From Armatimonadota bacterium (GTDB taxonomy: Bacteria > Armatimonadota > Zipacnadia > Zipacnadales > VGFC01): a stretch of DNA of 7,547 bases. The notes under the pieces were generated by a model that was not told the origin of the DNA, ran no database searches, and worked only from the letters and a program-made list of their open reading frames with translations. The translations under genes and the position numbers were made by a program. This document shows positions 1 to 4,081 of this stretch, piece after piece (position 1 is the first letter of the stretch; the number at the start of each line of letters is the position of its first letter). The DNA lies in contig VGFB01000172.1 of the NCBI GenBank assembly GCA_016869015.1, positions 1-7,547 of the forward strand. Reading direction: 5' to 3'.

Positions 1-372
1 GTCCCACTCCGGGGCGTGCGGAGGCAGCAGCCGCAGGCCGTCCTCCCCGGTGTCGGCATTGCACCAGAGGAGGTAGTCGATCGGCCCGGGGGCGTAACTC
101 ACCATGCGGTACCGGACCACAAGCCACCGATAGGCGAACACATCCGCCGGGTCGAGCCGATGGACCCATTTCATCCCCCGATTCGGCTCAGGCACGCAGA
201 AGTCCAGGGCGGCGTCCCTTACGCTCACCGAGCAGGCCTCGGACGGATTGCCCTGCCACGAGACCTGCGCGCTCCACTCGGTCGCGCTCTCGGGGCCGAT
301 TCGCAGACCGACCTCGGCCCACGTCGCGCACGCTGTCATCATCAGCGCCAGCCCGCAAGCCAGTTCCCGCAT
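1..372 (-). CDS. Secreted protein of unknown function, N-terminal part only (runs off left edge)
   Basis: An open frame of 124 codons starts at ATG 372-370 and is still open at base 1, so the C-terminus lies outside the window. A strong Shine-Dalgarno GGAGGAG (380-386 on the complement) sits 7 nt before the ATG and fixes the start. The N-terminus looks like a signal peptide: Met-Arg-Glu, a short hydrophobic run to about residue 14, and a possible signal peptidase I site after Ala19 (T-W-A then E). Cys15, preceded by M-T-A, is a weak lipobox alternative. The mature part alternates polar and hydrophobic residues with many Trp and Tyr, as in an extracellular beta-sandwich or a non-catalytic module of a secreted enzyme. 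I do not recognise a family. It is transcribed away from the porin gene, with a shared 563-nt intergenic region. Confidence is high that it is coding and low on function. Confidence 0.72.
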   Translation of the reverse strand, partial: MRELACGLALMMTACATWAEVGLRIGPESATEWSAQVSWQGNPSEACSVSVRDAALDFCVPEPNRGMKWVHRLDPADVFAYRWLVVRYRMVSYAPGPIDYLLWCNADTGEDGLRLLPPHAPEWD

Positions 373-446
373 CGTGCTTCTCCTCCGATCCTCGCCGCCC
401 GGCGCGACGTAGCTTGGCCTCGAGGCTCAGGTTCTCCTTCGTGACG

Positions 447-458
447 GGCGAGCTCGCC
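447..458. other. 12-bp perfect palindrome in the leader of the leftward gene
   Basis: GGCGAGCTCGCC reads the same on both strands. It lies about 75 nt upstream of the ATG at 372 and downstream of the proposed leftward promoter. It could be an operator or a small hairpin in the leader RNA. In GC-rich DNA a palindrome of this size can also arise by chance. Nothing else in 373-540 looks functional. Confidence 0.25.
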
Positions 459-544
459 TGTGCTCCGGAGTTCGGGAGACGAGGAACGACACAACGGCGG
501 CGGGCACTGATGGCAGGAGCGGGGTGTTGGGCAGTGAAAGTCGG

Positions 545-573
545 ATGAAACCGCCCAGGGCCGACGTTGTCAA
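545..573 (-). promoter_or_regulatory. Candidate sigma70-type promoter for the leftward secreted-protein gene
   Basis: On the minus strand TTGACA (573-568) is followed by a 17-nt spacer and TTTCAT (550-545), which matches the -10 consensus TATAAT at 4 of 6 positions. Transcription would start near 538 and give a leader of about 165 nt before the ATG at 372. The -35 box is perfect and is mirrored by the -35 box of the rightward promoter. The weak -10 keeps confidence moderate. Confidence 0.4.
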
Positions 574-606
574 ACCGAAGGGATCAAGGGTAGTGCCGTT
601 TGACAA
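567..606. repeat. Perfect 9-bp inverted repeat linking the two divergent -35 boxes
   Basis: TTGTCAAAC (567-575) and GTTTGACAA (598-606) are exact reverse complements separated by 22 nt. Each arm supplies TTTGACA to one of the two divergent promoters. The arms are 31 nt apart centre to centre, close to three helical turns, so a symmetric regulator could contact both on one face. The arrangement may instead simply be two consensus -35 boxes in mirror orientation. Confidence 0.5.
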
Positions 607-629
607 GCCGTGTTGTGGTATGCTACGAT
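600..629 (+). promoter_or_regulatory. Candidate sigma70-type promoter for the SLH porin gene, with extended -10
   Basis: TTGACA (600-605) is a perfect -35 box. After an 18-nt spacer comes TACGAT (624-629), preceded directly by TGC, so it has the TGn extended -10 motif. Transcription would start near 636, about 300 nt before the porin ATG at 936. An alternative -10, TATGCT at 619-624, has a spacer of only 13 nt and is less likely. Box quality is well above what GC-rich background usually offers. Confidence 0.5.
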
Positions 630-635
630 GAGGTG

Positions 636-935
636 TCGTACTCCGGGGGCGCCTCAGTCGTCGGCAATCCCGGTGGTCGTGCCGGAGGGCGACGCCGGCC
701 CAAAGGCAAAGCTCGCGCGTCTCACAGCGGCCCAAACCCGGCCCAGAAGGGAGGTTCCCTCCTCTGCCTGGCCGACCGTGGGTGACGCGAGCAGTGAGCG
801 GTCCTACGACGGACCGAGGGGCAGCGTGAAGGCAACGAGGACACTTCCCGCGACCCTCCGTCCCCCCAAGGGACCCTCGTGATGCGGGGCGCGAGACGCG
901 TTCCGCGAGGTAACATCACAGGAGGGTACACACCC
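636..935 (+). promoter_or_regulatory. Long, hairpin-rich 5' leader of the SLH porin mRNA
   Basis: If transcription starts near 636, the mRNA has about 300 nt of untranslated leader. I find four hairpins. GGAGG/CCTCC with loop TTC is at 750-762. GGTCC/GGACC with a 6-nt loop is at 800-815. GTCCC/GGGAC with a 5-nt loop is at 860-874. The strongest is at 875-910: 884-893 pairs with 897-906 (8 Watson-Crick pairs, 2 G.U, loop AGA), extended by 875-878 with 907-910. It ends 10 nt before the Shine-Dalgarno, leaving the ribosome site single-stranded. Stable 5' stem-loops near the ribosome site are known to lengthen mRNA life in abundant envelope genes such as E. coli ompA. A similar role here is inference. 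No known riboswitch class is recognisable. Confidence 0.4.
921..926 (+). promoter_or_regulatory. Shine-Dalgarno that sets the porin start at 936
   Basis: GGAGGG lies 9 nt before ATG 936-938. The upstream in-frame GTG at 879 has only a weak AAGGGA before it, lies within the structured stem region at 875-910, and would add 19 residues that hide the signal peptide. Confidence 0.8.
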
Positions 936-2684
936 ATGCGCAAGATGATCGTCGTAGCGTGCGCGCTGGTTCTGGCGGTCTCCGCCGTGCCGGCGTTCGC
1001 GGCAAGCAACCCGGCCGAGACGGTTCCGTTCGACCACTGGGCCTATGACGCGGTCCAGAAGCTGGTCGACTGCGGAGTCATCATCGGCTACCCGAAGACC
1101 CACGAGTTCAAGGGCGATCGGGCCATGACGCGTTACGAGTTCGCCATCGCCATTGCCCGTCTGATGGACTCCCCTTGCATGGCCAAGGGCACTGAGAAGG
1201 GCGACAAGGGCGATCCCGGCGTGGCCGGTCCTGCGGGCGCCGCGGGCACTGCCGGCGCTGCCGGTGCTGCCGGCGCGAAGGGCGACAAGGGCGACAAGGG
1301 CGACAAGGGCGATCCCGGCCCGAAGCTCAGCGACGACGAAGTGCGCGCGATCTGCGCGAAGCTGCTGGACGAGTTCAAGGACGAGTTGGCGGATCTGGCC
1401 GATCAGATCGCCGATCTCGAGGGCGACGTGGCCGACCTGGACACGCGCGTTGCGGCCCTCGAGGAAGCCATGAAGCGGCCGAAGGTGACCGGCTGGATCG
1501 ACTACCGCCTGGGTCTGGTGGGCGGCGGTCTGATGGACGACTCGGAGTTCGATGCCCTGACGGCCAAGATCGGCATCGAGGGTCAGATCACGGACGAGCT
1601 GGCCGGCAAGATCTCGCTGAAGACGGTCGATGATGCGCTGCGCGTCAACGGCCATGCGCTGCTGCCCGGCTATGGCGTGCGCAACGTCCGCGGTGCGATC
1701 GTGCGGGGCCCGCGCAGCTTCCCGCAGGTTGCCGTTCCCGGCGTCAACGACAACTCCGACACCGGTCTGGCCGCGAACCTCTGGCTCGACGAGGCCTGGG
1801 TGCAGGGCTCGACCGACTGGTGGACCCCGGTGGAGTGGACGCTGGGTCGCCAGTTCTTCTGCCTCGACCAGTTCGGCCTGGTGGCCGACAACCAGCGGAT
1901 GGCGCTGCAGGGCCTCCGGGGTCAGGCCGACGATCTGTGGGGCACGGACTTCGACTTCGACATGTTCTTCGGCGGCGCGTCGTATGACGAGGGCCTCCGC
2001 GAGTTCGGTATCGCCAACGACGGCTATGGCACCGCGCGTCTGGCGTACAACCAGAACAAGTGGGGCATCGGCGGCACCTGGCTTGCCACCGGCTTCGGCC
2101 AGGAGCAGGGCTGGGGCGTCGACGGTTGGGCGGAGATCTTCAACCGCAACGTCGCCTTCGAGTATGCCGAGACCACGCAGTTCGCCGATGGCGTCCGCTA
2201 TCGCAGCGGCATCAACCCGTCCAGCGCGTGGATGGGTTCGGCGGAGCTGATCGACACGCCGAGCGTGAAGGTGAACGCGGTCGTCAGCAACTGCTCCGGC
2301 AGCTACAACCCCACCTACTCGGCGGTGAACCCGTACTTCGAGGTTCTCGACTACGGCATCAGCCCGTTCGTCGGGCAGATCCCGTGGGAGCGCTGGATGC
2401 GCGCCCCGCTCGTGCTCAACGGCGCGCGGATCTACGCCGGCGACATCGACTTCAAGCTGGGCAGCATCCCGATGCATGTCCGCTACGCGAACGTGGACAC
2501 CATCTACGACAACCGCCTCTACTTCCCGTGGGGCAACTACGAGCACCTGGTGCAGGTTTCCGGCACGAAGAAGATCGTCGACGGCCTGAACCTGAACCTG
2601 ACGTACGCTCGTCAGATCGCCGAGAACGGCCTGGCGCTGGAGGACATCGATCTGGTGCAGGCGTCCGCTGTCGTGGAGTTCTAG
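936..2684 (+). CDS. SLH-domain outer-membrane porin-like protein with collagen-like spacer and coiled coil
   Basis: This 582-residue envelope protein reads as five parts. Residues 1-22 are a Sec signal peptide ending A-F-A. Residues 27-78 are one SLH motif (P-F-D-H-W-A-Y-D-A-V, then I-G-Y and T-R-Y-E-F-A). Residues 89-130 are 14 uninterrupted Gly-X-Y triplets rich in GDK, GDP and GAA. Residues about 135-180 are an acidic heptad-patterned coiled coil. From about 186 to the end it alternates like a transmembrane beta-barrel, rich in Trp, Tyr and Gly, and ends in Phe, the usual BAM recognition residue.

Family knowledge: SLH plus coiled coil plus barrel is the layout of OmpM (Negativicutes), SlpA (Deinococcus) and cyanobacterial SLH porins, where the SLH domain binds cell-wall polymer or peptidoglycan and the barrel sits in the outer membrane as a trimer. 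Length fits that group. The collagen-like insert is the unusual part. Start chosen at ATG 936 by its Shine-Dalgarno and signal peptide. Probably abundant, judging by its promoter, leader and terminator. Confidence 0.9.
   Translation: MRKMIVVACALVLAVSAVPAFAASNPAETVPFDHWAYDAVQKLVDCGVIIGYPKTHEFKGDRAMTRYEFAIAIARLMDSPCMAKGTEKGDKGDPGVAGPAGAAGTAGAAGAAGAKGDKGDKGDKGDPGPKLSDDEVRAICAKLLDEFKDELADLADQIADLEGDVADLDTRVAALEEAMKRPKVTGWIDYRLGLVGGGLMDDSEFDALTAKIGIEGQITDELAGKISLKTVDDALRVNGHALLPGYGVRNVRGAIVRGPRSFPQVAVPGVNDNSDTGLAANLWLDEAWVQGSTDWWTPVEWTLGRQFFCLDQFGLVADNQRMALQGLRGQADDLWGTDFDFDMFFGGASYDEGLREFGIANDGYGTARLAYNQNKWGIGGTWLATGFGQEQGWGVDGWAEIFNRNVAFEYAETTQFADGVRYRSGINPSSAWMGSAELIDTPSVKVNAVVSNCSGSYNPTYSAVNPYFEVLDYGISPFVGQIPWERWMRAPLVLNGARIYAGDIDFKLGSIPMHVRYANVDTIYDNRLYFPWGNYEHLVQVSGTKKIVDGLNLNLTYARQIAENGLALEDIDLVQASAVVEF
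1200..1325 (+). repeat. Tandem 9-bp repeats encoding collagen-like Gly-X-Y triplets
   Basis: Fourteen consecutive 9-bp units each encode Gly-X-Y. Units are GGCGACAAG (1200-1208 and three identical copies at 1281-1307), GGCGATCCC (1209-1217 and 1308-1316), an alanine-rich middle at 1218-1280, and GGCCCGAAG at the end. A 24-nt block at 1197-1220 recurs exactly at 1296-1319, 99 nt downstream (11 units). Gain or loss of units keeps the reading frame. Confidence 0.9.
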
Positions 2685-2711
2685 CCCTCGACAGTCCACG
2701 GCCGACGCAAT

Positions 2712-2739
2712 ACAGGGGCTCCCTTCGGGGAGCCCCTGT
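2712..2739. terminator. Strong 12-bp UUCG hairpin between convergent porin and thiD genes
   Basis: Twelve perfect base pairs (2712-2723 with 2728-2739) close a TTCG tetraloop in the ultrastable C(UUCG)G context on the plus strand. It begins 27 nt after the porin stop and is followed by a short T-containing run (TGCCTTTC) rather than a clear T-tract. On the other strand it begins 6 nt after the thiD stop, with loop CGAA and no T-run. It is best read as the porin terminator, possibly serving both genes. Confidence 0.8.
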
Positions 2740-2745
2740 TGCCTT

Positions 2746-3540
2746 TCAGGGGGTCGCGGCCCTGGCCGCGGCCCGGTAGTCGAGAACGGCGGCAGCCCCG
2801 AGGGTGCGAGGGGAAGCGAGGCCCGCCGCCACGTAGGCCTTGGCGCGCCGCACAGCGTCCGGCAGCGATTGGCCCCGCGCGAGGAAGACGGCCGCAGCGG
2901 TCGAGAGCGCGCAACCCGTGCCGTGGACCGCGGCGCCGCCCTCGATGCGCTCGCCGGGCAGCTCCCACACGCCGTCGCCGGCGCACAGCACATCCACGGG
3001 CTGCCCCGCCAGATGTCCGCCCTTCACCAGAACCGCCGCGGCGCCCAGCTCCAGCAGCTTCGCGCCCGCCTCCCGCATGCGAAGCACGTCGCGCGTCTGC
3101 AGTCCGGTCAGCGCCTCCGTTTCCGCGAGGTTGGGGGTCACGAGGCTCACGATGGGCAGCAGGCCCTCCTTCAACACCCGCAGGCCGGCCGGCTCGAGCA
3201 GCTCGCTGCCGCGGCTGGACGCCAGCACGGGATCGAGCACGATCGGCGTGTGACGCCAGGTCGCCAGGGCGTCAGCAACCACTTCGGCGACGCTTGCCGT
3301 TCCCAGCATGCCGACCTTGACCGCATCGACGCGCACGTCCGCCAGCAGTCGATCGAGCTGCTCGCGCACCCAGTCGGCGGCGAGCGGATGCGCTGCGTGC
3401 ACCTCGCGGGTGTCCTGAGCTGTCAGGGCCGTGATCACCCCGCACCCGTGGCAGCCCAGGGAGGCGATGACCTGCAAGTCCGCCTGCACGCCGGCGCCGC
3501 CGGTAGGGTCCGACCCGGCGATCGTCAAGATGGTTCGCAT
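2746..3540 (-). CDS. thiD: Hydroxymethylpyrimidine / phosphomethylpyrimidine kinase ThiD
   Basis: This cytoplasmic ribokinase-fold enzyme phosphorylates HMP and then HMP-P with ATP, giving HMP-PP for thiamine phosphate synthesis. The 264-residue length is typical of stand-alone ThiD. Visible motifs are T-I-A-G-S-D-P-T-G-G-A-G near residue 6, the I-T-A-L-T-A-Q-D-T segment at 36-44, V-K-V-G-M-L-G at 75-80, L-D-P-V with Asp103, V-T-P-N at 134-137, V-K-G-G-H at 172-176, and the anion-hole motif H-G-T-G-C at 206-210 with the expected catalytic Cys210. There is no ThiE fusion.

The frame stays open upstream to 3855, but that extension is an alternative reading of the cytochrome gene. ATG 3540 is chosen because the TIAGSD motif begins at residue 6, as in the family. 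The purine-rich GGAGAGGAGG lies 13 nt before it, rather far. No other thi gene is visible here, and I see no CTGAGA-type TPP-riboswitch core in the 85-nt gap upstream. Confidence 0.95.
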   Translation of the reverse strand: MRTILTIAGSDPTGGAGVQADLQVIASLGCHGCGVITALTAQDTREVHAAHPLAADWVREQLDRLLADVRVDAVKVGMLGTASVAEVVADALATWRHTPIVLDPVLASSRGSELLEPAGLRVLKEGLLPIVSLVTPNLAETEALTGLQTRDVLRMREAGAKLLELGAAAVLVKGGHLAGQPVDVLCAGDGVWELPGERIEGGAAVHGTGCALSTAAAVFLARGQSLPDAVRRAKAYVAAGLASPRTLGAAAVLDYRAAARAATP

Positions 3541-3561
3541 GGCGGGCGCGCGACCTCCTCT

Positions 3562-3609
3562 CCGGCGCCAAGCACGGCAATGACCCGAGAAGGGGGCCGC
3601 GGGCGCCGG
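3562..3609 (-). other. 8-bp inverted repeat in the thiD leader abutting its ribosome site
   Basis: CCGGCGCC (3562-3569) and GGCGCCGG (3602-3609) are exact reverse complements 32 nt apart. In the minus-strand RNA the downstream arm runs into the purine tract GGAGAGGAGG (3563-3554) with 2 nt of overlap. A hairpin could therefore crowd the thiD ribosome site, or act as a weak spacer structure after the cytochrome gene. Such GC-rich repeats may arise by chance. Confidence 0.2.
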
Positions 3610-3625
3610 GGTCGGCTGCGTCTCG

Positions 3626-3928
3626 TCAGGGAGCGTCGGCAGGGGTAGGAGTCGGGGCCACGTACCCCTCGTGGCACTCCGCGCAACGGTCCGGCGGGTG
3701 GGCCTCCGGAAGCTCGCGGCCCCGGAGCTCCGCGGCTCTGGCCATCCCGCGATGGCACTCAAAGCACGGGCCCTCCGGGTGCCGATCGGGCAGCTCTTGG
3801 CCCATGATCTCCACACCCGGCGGCGGGGCGTGCTGCAGCACCGCCGCTGTAACAAAGAGCCCCACCAGTACCCCAGCCGGGAGGATGAGCATCCACGGTC
3901 GGATCGTCTTGCGCGTGCTGCCGGTCAT
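3626..3928 (-). CDS. Small membrane-anchored diheme c-type cytochrome
   Basis: A 100-residue protein. Residues 1-10 are basic and 11-32 form one hydrophobic segment, which acts as an uncleaved anchor or signal with the rest outside the cytoplasm. Two covalent heme c sites follow: C55-F-E-C58-H59 and C82-A-E-C85-H86. Each sits in a duplicated 19-residue module, GxELPxxHPxxxCxECHxG (residues 43-61 and 70-88). His50 and His77, five residues before each first Cys, are candidates for the distal axial ligand, which suggests bis-His low-spin hemes. The tail is rich in Pro, Ala and Thr.

It would carry electrons at the outer face of the inner membrane and needs a cytochrome c maturation system encoded elsewhere. 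No redox partner gene is adjacent, so the pathway is unknown. It is far shorter than NapC/NrfH proteins and has only two hemes. Ribosome site GAGG lies 5 nt before the ATG, with another GAGG about 12 nt before it. Confidence 0.85.
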   Translation of the reverse strand: MTGSTRKTIRPWMLILPAGVLVGLFVTAAVLQHAPPPGVEIMGQELPDRHPEGPCFECHRGMARAAELRGRELPEAHPPDRCAECHEGYVAPTPTPADAP

Positions 3929-3974
3929 CTTCCCCTCTTACCTCGTGCGAGTGTGGGTGGGGCGGGTTCATCAA

Positions 3975-4006
3975 GACCGCGGGACGGGTTCCCGACGGCC
4001 GCGGTC
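3975..4006 (-). terminator. Possible terminator hairpin after the GH123-like gene
   Basis: GACCGCGG (3975-3982) and CCGCGGTC (3999-4006) form an 8-bp perfect stem around 16 nt that could form an inner 3-bp stem. It lies about 75 nt after the glycosidase stop at 4082 and before the cytochrome start at 3928. On the minus strand only TTGAT follows, so there is no proper T-tract. If it works, the cytochrome and thiD are transcribed separately from the glycosidases. I see nothing else in 3929-4081. Confidence 0.3.
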
Positions 4007-4081
4007 CTCCCCTTCAGCCGGTAGGAGGAGCGCACGGGGACAGGCGCAGTCGCGTGTCCCTCGAGGTCCGGAGGTCGGGGG

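Noticed and set aside
640..780. Cyclic-di-GMP riboswitch suggested by the AGGCAAAGC stretch in the porin leader
   Set aside because: The surrounding stems and the conserved core order of that riboswitch class could not be found.
427..882. Small frames in the intergenic region (427-735 minus; 600-785 and 610-882 plus)
   Set aside because: They overlap the promoter region, lack ribosome sites, and their Arg/Pro-rich translations show no recognisable pattern.
879..935. GTG at 879 as the start of the porin
   Set aside because: It lies within the structured stem region, has only a weak ribosome site, and would bury the signal peptide. ATG 936 has a good ribosome site and a clean signal peptide.
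1197..1325. Repeat tract considered as a CRISPR-like array
   Set aside because: Units are 9 bp, contiguous, in frame and encode Gly-X-Y. There are no spacers and no cas genes.
804..2993. A 729-codon uninterrupted frame on the minus strand, antisense to the porin
   Set aside because: It lies opposite a gene with clear domains, runs through the terminator and the end of thiD, has skewed low-complexity composition and shows no domain of its own. Long antisense frames are expected in GC-rich coding DNA.
3541..3855. N-terminal extension of ThiD up to 3855
   Set aside because: This part is the cytochrome gene read in another frame. The ThiD fold starts at ATG 3540.
3626..3928. NapC/NrfH-type quinol dehydrogenase
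   Set aside because: Only two heme sites in 100 residues and no match to the longer four-heme NapC/NrfH arrangement.
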